Positions 45,801-59,135 of a DNA stretch of 64,000 bases are shown piece after piece. The notes under the pieces are model-generated. The model worked only from the letters and a program-made list of their open reading frames with translations, was not told the DNA's origin and searched no databases. Source of the stretch: Cryptomeria japonica (taxonomy: Eukaryota; Streptophyta; Pinopsida; Cupressales; Cupressaceae); assembly GCF_030272615.1 (NCBI RefSeq), contig NC_081411.1:828434897-828498896 (forward strand), written 5' to 3'. The stretch's first letter is position 1, and every line of letters starts with the position of its first letter. The translations under genes were made by a program, and so were the position numbers.

Positions 45801-48619
45801 AAGGACCAACCAAAGCTCTGAATGCCTATAACTTGGTCATTTCTCACCTAAATTTCCCCCAAACTTGAACTAGGAATACCCTTTTGGGTGCTCTACAAGA
45901 TGGGAACCTCAATAAACCCTTACATTTAGCCAATTTTAGGATTTTTGAATTTGGGAATCAACTAAGGACAACAAAAAGGAAAAAACCACCACCAAGAGCA
46001 CTTTTGTAAAATAACCCACATAAAATTCTTAGATCAATTATAATAAGTGGGGAATAAAAGGGTACACTAAGTGACAATAATGTTAATAAAATCTTCAAGG
46101 ACTTGCTAAGTAGGGATCATATTATCCTCAATCAAAACCCTAAATAAACCAACTAAATGACTTATGAATAAATATTTAAGACAATAATAAACCATACAAT
46201 TTGTCAATTTCTCACTAAGTATGCAAGGAGTAATGTCGTAGTGAATGCTTAAATATGCTTCTTGAATGAGAGATAGCTTATAGATTCATAACGTGTTAAA
46301 TGAATGAGGGGATGTCCTTTTATAAAACACCCTAGAATACAATTTGAAATGTTTCATACTTTAAGTTGGCACACAAGAACTAGTTGAAGGGAGATGACAT
46401 GGGAAAAATTGAAATTTGAAATTAAAAAGGTTGGGGTTCATTTTGCATTGTGATTTGTATTATAAAAACATATGTGAAAACATGTCACTTGTGTTGGTAC
46501 TCCAATCCGCTTTTATTAATTTCTAAGAAGTAGTGATTTTCTATGATCAAAACCACCGAGTAAAGACCAACAAATGAGAAATGGACAAATCTTCATTGCA
46601 CTTTAGGCTAAATACAAAACCTAGGGGGCCTATCCCTATAAGTACACATTAGGCTCTATATGGAATGTAATAAGTTTATCAAGTGAAAATTAGATAAAGT
46701 GTTCAATAAATATAGCGAGAATTATATGAATATTACAAATTCATAAGCATATCTCAAGTAGGTCCCTACTGCTCGGGTGTGAATAATATATGTGACATAA
46801 TAATTAGGCTTTTGAATGTTCTCCATTTTTTATGTAAGAATTTGGCTAGGGAAGTAAGGGTAAATCATTGCTAATTCCTTGGAATGTAGAGTTTGAAAAA
46901 CTATTTCACAACCCTATACTAAGAAGGTTAACATTGAGGTTTAATTATCAAAACTCATTGCCTTATAAAGGTTGTCATTTACTGACAACAACATAAACCT
47001 ACAAATGTCATCTAATCACAAAATCATCCTTAGTTATCCCTTAATAATAATTCAACTCCCATTTACTACTTTGAAACATTTCTTGTCTTCCTTGATTCTG
47101 TACTAACTAAAATGCCAACTCTTACAAGAAATGTGTAAGCAAATATTTTTAGTCTTCCTTGAAAGTATTCTTATTTTCAAGAACAAACTAAAACAAAGGA
47201 AATAACTAGGTTGAAAAACCCTCATTTATATATAATAGTTGAATAAAATCATTCATAGCAATCGAGACAAAAATATCATATCTTTATTCCTTTAGAAAAT
47301 GACTTACATTAGGTGAATGTGAGACTTTCCCACATATTTCTCTTCTAACAACTCTCAAATTTCAATGTCCCCATCAGTTATGGAACTCCCAACCCTTAAA
47401 AATGTATATGAACTTCTTTTATACGACAACCCTATAGGGAACCATAACCCTAGACGCTTAGTCTTTTGCATGCCCAAAATAGGATACCAATATTTTAACT
47501 ACTTGCAAACTAAAGATGAGCCATTGAGAAGAATATCAAGGGTTGTTTTGCCATATAGGATCTCCATAATCATTTATACCAAACAATACATAGACATTTA
47601 CTTTGAAATGATTAATTTTGTGCAACATTCAAGGAATTTTTTAGTTGGAATTGATTGGCTTTTTCTAGGCATATGCTAGAAAATCCATTGGTGGGATTCT
47701 ATGGTTCATTGAAGTTTTTTTTAATTATTAATGTTATGCTATTTTTTCAAACTCTGTAGATATGTCACTTCTTATCTTCTTTTCTCCTTGTAATGAATTT
47801 TATTCATTTGCTATGATCATTCAAGTTGAATCAACCTTCAAATCCATCGTGACAAACTGTGTAGTTAATTTTCATTATTTATTCTTTTTGGGGGTTTTGG
47901 AGTTTCTTGGAACATGCTTAAGGAAAGGAAAAATAGGGACCTTAGAACATGCTTGAGGAAATGTGAAAATTTAGGGACTTTGGAAATGTCCAAGGAAATA
48001 GGGGAAACCAAGGACCTCGGATCATGCTTATATTATTTCAAGGGACTTTATATCTTATCTTCTTTTAACTATACAAATTATTAATTACTATTGACTATTT
48101 AAAACCTTCCACTATTAGGGGAGAGGGGCCAATAGTTGTGCGACCTAACTTTGTGAGCATGTAGTGGGTACACAATTTTTGTAGGATCTTTATTATTTAG
48201 AAATAGGATATGGAATTCAAAGGCCATTTTAATTTCTTCAAAAATTAGTCATTACCCTATAAAAATATAAGAACCAACTCAACCACCCAACCTAAATAAA
48301 GGCTCTTCAACTTATCCAAGATAGAAGAAGACTCAATGAACCAAATAAAAATGGACTCTTGTAAACGAACCAACATAAAAAGGGGGCCCTTCACTTATCC
48401 AATATAACTAAATAAATAAATCAACCAACCTAATAAAGGTGGACTCCCCAATACAATCAATCAAAGAGGACTCCTTTAGTAGTTAACCCCTTCATTACTA
48501 TTTGACAACTCATCTAGCTAAGATTATTACTTCTCATAAAAAATTGTGTGGTTTTTTAATAACTATTTATTTTTTAACTTTATATTATAAATGATAATAA
48601 TATAGTATTCATAAAAAAT
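45801..48619. other. No gene recognised
   Basis: Low-coding AT-rich sequence. A 104-codon frame at 47365-47679 shows no family pattern. Between 47925 and 48030, phrases around TTAGGGACCTTGGAACATGCTTGAGGAAA recur about four times. Between 48260 and 48480, AACCAACATAAAAGGGGACTC-like units recur. Both look like old tandem repeats. Confidence 0.35.
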
Positions 48620-50200
48620 GGTCATAGAGAGAAACACACACAAAGTCTATCTAGACCAAGTCCAAAACAAACATGAAAAATAAAGTCTAACATGGAATGG
48701 AGAAATGACCAACTCCAAAGAGGAGAACTTTCTTGAGTTGGGCTAGACAAAAGCATCACCACGCTTGTGAGAAGAGGCATGAGGTAGAATGGAATACTAG
48801 GACTAACCACCATAGAAATAATTCTCTCTACAAATTAGAGACATAAAACCATGGGATCCATGAGAGTGGAGGCTTCTATCACACATGGTAGGATAGATTT
48901 ATCCATGCTAATTCTCTTGAGAGGGAGAGGAGTGATCAAATGAAACTCTAGCAATAGTGCAAGGGGCATTCCCAAAATGGTCCAATAGCTCTTAAAGATT
49001 CACAACTTTAAGTGAAAATATACTAACTTGCACCTAAATTTGCATAGGAACATTAGAACAAAGCATGACTTTAATATATAAAGAAAAATGAGAATCAATA
49101 AAATAATATAGAAAGGATCTATATTTCTATCTTTGAGAGCATTAAAGAGAATTTTCACCTTGATAGAAAGACAAATATGGGTATAATTGAGTGGGAGATA
49201 AGACCAATCTCCAAGGAAAACCACATGCCAAGAAAATGGAGTAGATATAAAAAGGCTTGAAGAAATCATGAATCCAATTCCAAGATTCCTAAGATTTGGG
49301 GCAAAACATAAAAGGTGCTCAAGAAGTTCTTTTTCTATCCAAATAATAGACAATAAGGATTTGGAATAATAATATGAGCCAAATGACCACTTAGAGGAAG
49401 CCCAAGGTAAGCAATGCACTAGGAAAAGTGGGCCAATTTAGGCTCTAGAACCAATGGCCAAATGCATTTGAATTCATGATATTAGATCTCAATAAAGGAT
49501 TGAAGCTACCACCTAATATTTTATTTGATCCACCATAGGAAGATGGGGAGACAACCACAAATATTAATTATAATTCTTGCAATTCTAAAACAGTGTATAT
49601 GGGTACCATTTCTATTCCTCCCGAGTCTTATGAAGCATCTGGGGGGAACAACATCAAACACAAATTGAATAGTCTATTGGTCTTAGTTAGAAAGCTTGAA
49701 ATTCAATTTGAATTCAAGTCAAGAAAGAAAATTTTTGGTGGCTCTATTGATGAAATTCAACAACACAGACACCTCTCTTAAATAATGTCAAGGCATTGAT
49801 CTATGGGACTTTAGCCAATGGGTGGTCCTAAAAAGAGAGAATCAAAGACCACCAAATATATTGTTGATTAATAGAAAGGTTGTTAGTGAATATAATTCTT
49901 CACCCAATGAAGCCAAGGTTTGATAGCTTATTGGTCTTTCCAAATACACTTGATACCAAAAGCTCCCTAAATCTTGACAATTTCCCACATGGTGAGAAGA
50001 GTAGTGAATTTCATGCTCTTCCAAATCAGATGACATGTAAACACTCTAGAACTAGTATAATGCTTGATGAGAATATTCTAAGCTTCATTTCCCTCTAATA
50101 ATTTTTTAAATCATTTAGCAAATAGGTCAATGCCTTATCTATGGATGGAAATGAATATTAGACCCCTATAGTTCTGAGATATGCAACATAAATTTTAGGT
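48620..50200 (-). pseudogene. LINE-B C-terminus with zinc-finger-like end
   Basis: The minus strand from about 50000 has decayed connection sequence (VGNCQDLGSFWYQ resembles an N.WE..k..GafWyq motif). The C-terminal zf-RVT-like domain follows: KELLEHLLCFAPNLRNLGIG, with the alternative frame giving CPKS...NWIHDFF, then WHVVFLGDWSYLPLN and KILFNALKDRN (usual E...HL...CP....W.wi....W..llGd...iw..RN). Fragmented by shifts. The extreme 3' end and poly(A) were not found. Confidence 0.55.
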
Positions 50201-51758
50201 CACATAATGTAAGCCTTGATGCCCTTCATTAGAAGCCTAGAGAAAACCTATGAGGATTTTTTAATTGACAAAATTAAATCCATGGACGGAACCTAGTAAG
50301 AAGAGTAATACACATGCATGTCATCTAATTTTTTTAAACCTAAGTGGAATTTACTAGCCAAACAAAGAGGCTTGGTAATCCAAGAACTAAATTTTTTTAA
50401 TTCTATCAATCACACCTTGCCATAGTATAGAGGGTGAGGCCTAAAAACCAAAGGATATACTAAGAAAAATGAAACACTTCCTCATGGTCAATCCACTTCC
50501 AACCAAAATAGTCAAGTCAAATAATTTTGGGAAGAAAAGATTGTCAATATAACTCAGTCTTTTGCCATTAAATGCTTGAACCAAAAGCTTGAGAAAAGAT
50601 ATCTGAGTATTAAAGGGCTTGTGTGACATAATTTTCTTCTTCAATAAGATTGGGAAAAGAGTTATAAAAAATATGTCCACTAACCAACTATTGGGAAGAT
50701 TTAGGATGGGTTATCCTATTAACTATAGATTGTGAGATCACATGAGCTAGGAGGTAAGAAAAATGTTTAGCAACAAGAATATAAATCCCTAGGGCAAGAG
50801 GCCAACCTTGATAAATGGAATTGTGAATCCCAAAAGGAAAATATTGTTGGCTACAAATAGTGATGCAAGTTTAAGCTTCCACAAACAAAATCTCCATAGA
50901 TTGGATGAAATGGGGTTCAAACCCAAGTGCTTGAAGCATGACAAGGATAAACAACCATTCAATGCAGAAATAGGGTGGGATTTTGAAGTGGCAAGCCCAT
51001 TCTATTCATTCCTAAACATAATATTATCCAAAATAAATACTAATTTAATGGAACTTGTTTATTTAGGATGAAGAAGTTGAGAAAACATAGGGAGGAGCTT
51101 GAGAACCAAATATTTGGTGATGGTTTTGTAAGAAATTTTCAACAAAGTGATTGACCACCAATTACTAATTTCTTCATAATCACTAACTTTAGGTATCAAT
51201 TTAACATTCTCGTTGTTGATTAAATTTCTTAAGAAATTGAAATGAAATGGTTTAATATAGACCAAGTTATGCAGGTCATCTCATATAGTAGCCCAAAAGG
51301 ATTTATAAAATTCACAAGGGAACTTGTGTAGGCTTGGAGCCTTGTCATTCGACATTGAGAAGACAACTTTCTTTAGTTTCTTTGGTAAGAAGTTGGTCAT
51401 AAAGAATTTGCTAGGAATTGGAAACTTGGTAAGGGACCACATTGATGCATTGTTGTAAAGTAAAAAATTGAGTTGGAGTATACACTTAGGCAATAATAAA
51501 TTACACTTAATGCCAGATGATAACTTAAATAATATCAAAAAGCTCTTTCAAGAGCCATTCCCCTTCTCTAATATATTTGATGGATTGGGAATAACGACAA
51601 GCACATAAGGCCTGGAAAAAATCCTTCAAAACTCTATCACCAATATTAAACTAGTGAAGCCTAGCCTTGATTTAAGTCCCCTTGTATGAGAACCTACAAC
51701 TTGTTTTGTGTGGTGAAGGTAGGCCATATGAAGCTGGGTGATAAAATCAAATGGATAC
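50201..51758 (-). pseudogene. LINE-B reverse transcriptase remnant
   Basis: The minus strand reads KKVVFSMSNDKAPSLHKFPCEFYKSFW (usual i..m...KAPGpDGfp..Fy..fW; long match at 51281-51390). It continues NENVKLIPKVSDYEEISNWW, SITLLKISYKTITKYLVLKL, then YQGWPLALGIYILVAKHFSYLLA, the QGcPLsP.Ly.l....L..ll block. KRLSYIDNLFFPK and IDHEEVFHFLSI follow near 50500. The ADD catalytic motif is not preserved. The upstream edge at 51758 is the insertion point of the LTR element; the endonuclease continues at 61190. Confidence 0.8.
51754..51758. repeat. Target site duplication GATAC, left copy
   Basis: GATAC precedes TGTAGACACTC; GGTAC follows the 3' LTR at 61190-61194. Four of five bases agree. Confidence 0.75.
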
Positions 51759-52964
51759 TGTAGACACTCAAAATTGGTCATCACTCCTGCCTCACTAACC
51801 TAATTTTTAACATGTCTTCTATGTCACATTTGATCTTCATCATATGTTGACATTGTGTCATTCTTCTAGTTTGAGTTCATTTTGAATCTAACCCTAATCG
51901 GTCTTGTTCATTTGCATTTGGTCCTAAATCATTATGATTGGCATTTTATCATTTTCAAATCATTCGAAATGATCTCATCTTGACAATTAGAATTAATTCC
52001 CTCTTTGTTGATAATTAATTAGTCATTAATTATCAACCTCTTTATCAATCAATTTCAATCGGTCCTCTATGACACTCTATTTGCCTTTCATGACACTTTA
52101 TCAATCGATCTTATCAGTCTCTTATCAAAATCATTATCAATCTTAGGTCTTTTTTGATCTTTGTCCTATTTTGTTGTCAACCTCAGTCAATTGTCATTAT
52201 TTTTTATCAATTATTAGCCAATCAATCATCAGTATTAGGACCTAATTCAACAATCGAATTGGTATCTTAAATTATTCAAATCATTTTCCCTAGGTTAATT
52301 AATTAAATAATTAATCAATCCCCTTTTTTAACTAACATGTCCTCCCTTTTGAATAAATAAATGAATATGTATTTATTCTTTCACCTTTTTCCTACAATTA
52401 ATATTTTATATATTAATTGGCTAATTTGATTTATTAGTGGAATTAATAATTTTAAATTATTAATTCCACCTCATTCAAGTTTAAATGGAATATTTGGAGT
52501 GCAAATAGAAACTTCCTTTTTTTTTTTGATTTAACTCATTTTTCTCTTCACTTCTAATGGCAATTTCCCTTTTAACTCATTCTTGCACAAAATCTCAACC
52601 GTCGGATTGAGTTGATCTCATTCATTGATTCAAAATGCTCTTTTCTATAAATTGAGCTCTCATTGCTCATTTTCGACAACCACACTTTGAGTATCCTTAT
52701 GCTGCAATTTTCATCTTGTCATCTTGCTTGCTTTCACTTGCATGTGCAATCTTGTAGATGAGATCCACAAAAATCCCATTTGAAGGTGAAAGAAGGACAA
52801 TGGAGAACCATGGAGGAGGCACTTTGCGATTGGTTTGTGTTTTATTTCAATGCTTTGTCTTCATATCTTTATTTATTGAATTAGGATTTCATTTCATAAG
52901 CTTGTTAGTTTTTGTGGGTAACTAATTGTATGCTTTGATGTCTTTTCCTGAATTCCTAGTTACA
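51759..52964 (+). repeat. 5' LTR of type-2 element
   Basis: It matches 59994-61189 nearly throughout, including CTCAACCGTCGGATTGAG and TATAAATTGAG (52646-52656). It ends CCTAGTTACA before TTTTCTGGTGAACC. Confidence 0.95.
52646..52656 (+). promoter_or_regulatory. TATA box of type-2 5' LTR
   Basis: TATAAATTGAG; the same sequence is at 60871-60881 in the 3' LTR and, inverted, in the truncated LTR at 211-221. Confidence 0.55.
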
Positions 52965-52985
52965 TTTTCTGGTGAACCTGACGTG
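52965..52985 (+). other. Primer-site-like sequence of type-2 element
   Basis: TTTTCTGGTGAACCTGACGT follows the LTR end. TGGTGAACC is the likely primer site by position; the tRNA is not assigned. Confidence 0.5.
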
Positions 52986-53079
52986 AACTGACTGGTTTTC
53001 TATTTTTTTTAGAGCTTTTGAGGTGTTTTACAGGTCCAATTTGTAGAAAAGGAGCCTTTTTTAGGAGTTTCAAGCCTTA

Positions 53080-53240
53080 TGTGCCTATGTGAGGTACTTT
53101 TGCGCCTATGTGAAGTACTTTTGTGCTTGTGTGAAGTGCTTTTGTGCCTATGTGAAGTTCTTTTGCACCTGTGTGAAGTACTTTTGCACCTGTGTGGCCT
53201 AGACTTGCGCCCGTGTAGCCTAGAATTGCGCCTGTACAAA
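53080..53240 (+). repeat. ~21-bp tandem repeats in type-2 leader
   Basis: About seven units of TGCGCCTATGTGAAGTACTTT (with changes such as GTGCTTGTGTGAAGTGC) run in tandem just after the primer site. This is the same place where the type-1 element has its CTCGTACGAG palindromes. Confidence 0.85.
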
Positions 53241-53436
53241 GGCAAATGCTAAGGTATAAATCTTAATTTTTTAATGCAGATCATGTCAATTACTTTTTGT
53301 CCTACTGATTATTTGTGCAGCAACTTGGCGAACATTGGTGAAGACTTAATCACAAACTACTAACGCATTTGGTGCAGGACGCAGTCAAAGAATTCTATCA
53401 AAAACTGAGTGTTTGTGATTTCTAGGATAGCTCACA

Positions 53437-53572
53437 CTTCAATTTCTTAAAGTTAATGAACAAGTGCTTGCTTTGTTTTCAAAGATAATTTGTGTGTGTT
53501 AATCCTTCAATTTCTTAAGGTTAATGAACAAGTGCTTGCTTTGTTTTCAAAGATAATTTGTGTGTGTTAATC
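53437..53572 (+). repeat. 68-bp tandem duplication
   Basis: Two nearly identical 68-bp copies start CTTCAATTTCTTAA(A/G)G and contain GTGCTTGCTTTGTTTTC. One base differs, so the duplication is recent compared with the element. Confidence 0.95.
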
Positions 53573-55235
53573 CTTAGAGGGAATGCCTCTCGAGTAGCCT
53601 ATAAGTTCGAGTGAGAGGGAACGACCCAAGTGGTAATAGGCTAAAGCCAAGCCCTTCCAAACCATTATATAAATAAATGTGTTTGTGACAAAACTTGCAA
53701 GCGACGGGTGTTACATGATGTCATAATGGTGTTATGTCTCCCTCAATGTTTGTGTGGCACGTGAAACCCTATAGAGTGTAACCTCTGCATGTTGGAAGGC
53801 CTCCTTTAACAGAGTGGAAAACGTTGTTGATTATGACCACCCGAATGGATGCCTTGATTAAAAACTCTTTTTTTAAGAATCCAAAAACCTCCTAGTTGTT
53901 GGTACAAGAGGTTGAACCACTGATGACATCTCACGTCCTTATGATTCTTACTAGAGATACAAAGTTCGCCATGGGGAGTTATACTTAGATGCCCCAGAGA
54001 AGTGAGTGTCGTGGAGTTGAGCCAATGGGGTCAAGCATCTAAGTATCCACTTTGAGAAAGTGTAGTTGGGGAAACCCAAGTGAGATCCAACAATAACTGT
54101 CCTTGCCAACCATAGGATTCATTATTGAAGGTGCATGATTGTCTTGTGTCAAAGTCAAACAAACACTTTGTCTTCCATGTTTGTCAAAAGGTGAACAAGA
54201 ACAATTCTCACAAGTGGTCATAAACAACCTTGATTTTTCAAAGTTCAAACCAAGAGTCAAAATTTTGTCCAAGTATTCATCCAACATTTGGACATGACTT
54301 GTAAAAATATTGGATACCCTTGTTTCAAAATTCATGTCACTTAGGGTTAGGTTTGCATAGTTCAAACTTAGGTCTTAGGACATATTGTCATTACCCTTCA
54401 TTTTAGTACATTTCATTGCAAGCATCCTGATTTCATTTTTCTAAGTCTTCATTGAATTATCATCATTCCAAAATTAGGTCTTGGCTTAGGTTGCATTTTA
54501 CATTTCCAAAGTCATTGGTCCTCACATATCCCTATCACATTGGCTTTTTCATTGCATAGTCCAAACCCTAGGTCTTGTCTTAGGTTAACATTATCAAACA
54601 TTTGCATCCATATCCTCGGTTCATATCATTTTTTCATATCATATCATATTCCTAGATCATATCATATTTTGAGATCATATTCATATCATATCCTTAGGTC
54701 ATTTTCATTATCATTGTCCTCTTGCATATTAGTCTTAAAATTAGATTTGTCAAACTTGCAAAATCAAAACTTTAGATTAAACCCTAAGATGTTGTTAGGA
54801 AGTCTTGACCTTGTCCAACATTTTTTGTCCAAATCTTGTACTTCTATCAACATCATTTTGTCAAACCTAGCTTAGTATCCAAGTGTATAGGTGAGACATT
54901 GTCATCATCCTATCATCATTTTGTCATTTGTCCTTTTGTCAATTAAGGTCTTGACTTCATTTTAATTTCCCAAGGTTGAGTCTTTAGGTTTGCATTCCAA
55001 GAGTTTGTCCAAACCTTGAAAAGTCAAAAAAAATAAAATAATATATATATAGGTTGCATTCTTATCGTAGATTGCATTATCATTTACTAAGATTGCATTT
55101 AGTTGCATATCATTGTAATTACAAAAATTCAAAAAGACCAAAAACATAAGTTACATTGTCAATCACCTACGTTGCATTAGTTGCATACATCATCCTTAAA
55201 ATCAAAAATACCAAAAGCGTTGCACAGTGATATGC
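53573..55235 (+). other. Type-2 element interior, no gene seen
   Basis: 53580-53660 parallels 21290-21440 of the type-1 element. ATCATATCATATT(C/T)-type units recur at 54630-54700, and about 54370-55150 is rich in short phrases around TTGCAT and TTGTCC. No coding signal. Confidence 0.4.
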
Positions 55236-55960
55236 CTACTGAAATGAGATCCCAAGTTTCTTATGAGACCATATCGCAATTAAACAATCAATAATGTCAA
55301 CCCAATCTATACATGTCTCAAAGATTGGATCAAACTTTTTATGATGAAACAAGTCTCCAAATACAAAAACTAGAGGAGAAACTACTTCGAGAAAAAAGAG
55401 ATCTTGGAACAAAAAGTGAAAAACCATGAAAAGATTAGGTCCCAAATGTCCAAACTATTTCAAAAATTTCAAGATCCAAATCCAAATATTGAGCCCATTG
55501 ATGTAAAAGCTCTCATTGAACGATCAGACACACCATCTCTCCTCGCACAAATAGAGATGATGAAACAATTTCAAGCAACGAGCACAAACTTGAACCAAGC
55601 CCAAAATCAAACCTTGTTCGACCAAATCCCAAGTCAAAATTTATTCGATCAAACTCTATTCAATCAAATGATGAATCAACAACCAATGGTCCAACATTTC
55701 AAACCAACACAACCAATCATCCAACAACAAATAATCATCTAGCATACACAACCAATGATCCAACAACAATAAATGATCCAACATACAGAACCAATGGTCC
55801 AACATTTCCAACCAACACAATCAATCATGGCACAAATTCAACAATGTGTTCAGCCAAACACACAATGTCAACAATTTGTCCAACCAACTATGGAGTACCA
55901 ACAACAAAATCAGTCAACAAATCAATATCAACAACTACAACCAAACATTCAAAAATAAAA
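55236..55960 (+). pseudogene. Gln/Asn-rich gag-like frame of type-2 element
   Basis: A broken plus-strand frame begins near 55235 (MPTEMRSQVSYETISQLNNQ). It contains a Lys/Glu-rich, coiled-coil-like stretch (LEEKLLREKRDL; then KVKNHEKIRSQMSKLFQKFQ) and PIDVKALIERSDTPSLLAQI. It passes into Gln/Asn-rich repeats (QPMVQHFKPTQPIIQQQ; at 55790, EPMVQHFQPTQSIM). No zinc knuckle is seen. Position and composition suggest a Gag-like structural protein, but I recognise no family. Confidence 0.4.
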
Positions 55961-56189
55961 GTTGCAACTAACATTAGGTCAAATTTCAAACATGTAAAAC
56001 CAATTCAACCAAGTCCAAAATCCAATCTCATTCAACCAAAAACCAATTCAAGATCAAAGTGTAACACCAAATCAAAACCAAAAACTTTTCAAACAAATCT
56101 AAAATCAAAACCTCACAAGGATTCAAATGTGTCTCCAAAGAAAGGTATTACAAATCTCTTAAAGAGAGTCCTAAGTGATTTTTCTGAGA

Positions 56190-58053
56190 AAGATTAAAAT
56201 AATGCACCTATGTCTAGCAATGGCTCACTCCCACATGAACAAATTGACTTTCCAATGGTCTCTATTCCTACACCTTTTAAGGCTTCTCAAGAACCTCCCA
56301 TATCATCTCCTAAAGCTTCATATGAGAAATTTCCACCATCGCCTCCAAATGAACATCAAATAATGCATCGTCTATAACAGAAATACATGCTAATCTATGT
56401 CTTTATACAAATCCCTTGTACTATTTGGAAATGCAATATTTAATGCCACCAGATGCTTCTCTTTTAGAGAGTCTCATTCAAAGTCCATCTCCCTCATGTC
56501 AAAGTATTTATTCCTTGCCAAAATCTCACACGCATATTCAGAGTATGTCAAGAGGATGATTCAAAGCACGAAGATCAAGATCCTAAAACCTTACCATTCC
56601 ATCCAATTGTTGACCAGGATCCCATCTTCCCAGACACTCATGATGATTCCCCTATTCTTGTCCATCCTATCCAAAGTCTTGTCGACACTCTATTCCCTAA
56701 GCAAGACCGTGATGTCCTAGTCCATCCTATCCCAAATGATCCCCTTCCACATCAAGAACACAATGTCCTTTTAAATCCCTTTGACATTCCACTTCTTAAG
56801 CAAGATCAAGCTATCCCTTCCATCCTTTCCGATGATCCCTTTGAAAGTCAAGAGCATAGCACCTTTAAAGAGGAATTCAATGATCTTCCTCCTTGTTAAG
56901 ATCAAAGTATCCTTTAGCTTCATGTCCTCCACAAGATCCCCTTGTTCCTCCATCTTCATGTCCTGATCCTCCATATACACTCCAAGATCTCATTTATTTT
57001 GATGATCCCATTATTCCTTCTATTCCATCTCATTAAGATCCTGTCATTGATCCTGATCCCCCTCATGAGTCTAACATGTTGACACAAGATGTTCATGAAT
57101 CCCCTTTGGGCCATTTTGATCCACTTCATGATCTCATTATTTCCATCATATCATATCCACCTCATAATGGACTTGCGTCTTCTTCCCAAAGAAAAGAGTA
57201 TCCTACGGGTCATAAAGGAAAAGGGGTAGACCTTCATAAGAAGGAACCCCTCCATATTAAATAAAATCCTAATGGTCATGGCCTCAGTGACATTCCTCAA
57301 GATTTTGGTATCCCTACTAAACCTAAATCCAAACATATGCCTTCCCCTTCATCCCTTCCATCCATTTTAGGTCTTCATATCCCTTCTTCCCTTATGCAAG
57401 GTCAACAAAGGCACACATCTTCAAGAACCTTCCACCTATCTGAAGACCTTCATATCATTCCTATCCATCCATGCATTCGTTTCCTTCTCCAAGCAATTTG
57501 GATGCCAATCATAAAAGTCGTAAGTCCAAAAATCTACATGTATTCAAGGATCAACATGTCCCATCTAATCAACATGTCAAAACAAAGCAAAATATAATCT
57601 AAAAAGAAAAAGAAGTATCCAAAAGGCCACAAAGGCCCATTTCTCAAAAAGAAAAGTCAAAAGCTATATGGGTTCAAGGAACCACACAAAAATGAAAAAT
57701 TAAAAACCATGTGGATCCCTAAGCAGCTCGTTGAAGCACAATGATCTAAAGAAAAATCCAACTTGGCATCCAAAATTGCTACTCCTCCATCCAAATATTT
57801 CAAATATATTCATCCATCACCTCCTTCATCCATTTTGGGTCCTTATGTCCCAAATTCCATGGCCTTTCCTCTATCAAAATCTCAAAATTTGAGATCCACT
57901 TTCCCTTCATTAGTTCACTACCCCTCAAGGTGTGTTTCAATGTTGATCTTGCCAACATTTTTATCTACTCAAGCCCAATTCCTCCAATACCCTATCCATT
58001 ATCCAATGCATATTTTCCATCCTTTTGTCCCTCTAATCCAATCTTTTGCATAA
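56190..58053 (+). pseudogene. Pro/Ser-rich ORF of type-2 element, homolog of 22405-23230
   Basis: Pieces in changing frames read SSNGSLPHEQIDFPMVSIPT (56211 onward), DPIFPDTHDDSPILVHPIQS, QEHNVLLNPFDIPLLKQDQ (about 56755-56815) and PHESNMLTQDVHESPLGHF (about 57062). After PSSLPSILGLHIPS (57346) the last piece gives PSPPSSILGPYVPNSMAFP, then SMLILPTFLSTQAQF, and ends FHPFVPLIQSFA with a stop at 58051-58053. The type-1 element ends VPTLILNTFPS...FYPSIPFIQSFA-stop. The shared end and the SILGPYVP motif show common descent. Function unknown. Confidence 0.5.
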
Positions 58054-59055
58054 ATATTTGCCTTAGTCCCATTTCATTTCCATGTCATTATCCTGCCAAT
58101 GTCTTTGAGCATATTTTTAATAGTCATGGTCCATTTTAATGGCTACAATACAAAAAACAAGATGCTTGAGTCCTTCTTCCATTCCCTCTCATGTGTCCAT
58201 TTTCTACCAAAAGTCAAAAATATAAAAAAAAATTGAAAAAAATAAAAAATGTCAAAAATAGTAAAGAAAATTAATTAGCCCTCTAGTGAAAACCTGGCAA
58301 ACAGGCACTTTGGCAAGTACCATGGTGAAAACCTAGAAAACAGGCACAACGTGTAGCCAGGTCATCGATCCATCGTCTATCATGATTCCCTATGTACATA
58401 GCACAAATTTTTACCATGCCTATCCATTTTGATTTGACCCAGTGTCCTTCTCCAAGCTTGTGATTGGTCATCATCAATTCCTTTCTCATTTGATTGCCAA
58501 TCTTTGTACATTTATTTTATGTCCTGGTCACGGATACACATTTTGGACCTTAATTGGGGGCAAATCCCTTGTCATGATCAATTGACGGAGTTATCATAGT
58601 GAACAGCTCGGAGGCTATGGCATGTACATAACTTATAAAGTCTTGAAAAAATCCCTAAAAATCAAATAAAGTCTTGAAAAATAAATAAATAAAAACAATC
58701 ATAAAATATCCTAAAATAATTCCACAAAAATTCATAAAATGACCTGAAATAATCCAAAAACATCATAAAATGTCCTAAAAAGGCACAAAAAAATAATTCA
58801 AAAACCCTAAAAATTTGAAAACATAAAAAATCCAAAAACAATCACTTTCATTTCATTTCACCAATAAACTAGCCCCTTTGTACATAGACAAACATTTGAG
58901 TGGAGGTTAGACAGAAAACATGATAAACATTGCGCTTAAACAAATCATGTATCAACAAATAAATTGTTCAACCAACCTATCATTCAAACTGATCGAACTT
59001 GTCTTATCCATCAATCAACATTAAGATTATCAGTCCTTTGTCAACATTATCATGG
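58054..59055 (+). other. Type-2 element 3' interior, low complexity
   Basis: GGTGAAAACCTAGAAAACAG and a near copy are at 58283-58345. An A-rich tract (58640-58850) repeats CATAAAATGTCCTAAAA-like units about five times. No gene. Confidence 0.45.
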
Positions 59056-59135
59056 ATCTTATACAAGGTGTGGTACACTCGAGACCAGACTGTGTCCTAT
59101 CTTAAGACAAGGTACTACATTCCCTAAAACCAGAC
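59056..59135 (+). repeat. Two hairpin-like motifs shared with type-1 element
   Basis: 59056-59090 reads ATCTTATACAAGGTGTGGTA ending GAGACCAGAC. The second, ending CCCTAAAACCAGAC, is at about 59094-59135. They match the 35-nt motifs at 26273-26589. Confidence 0.6.

Noticed and set aside
47365-47679. 104-codon frame as a possible gene
   Set aside because: No recognisable domain, no splice or promoter context, surrounded by decayed repeats.
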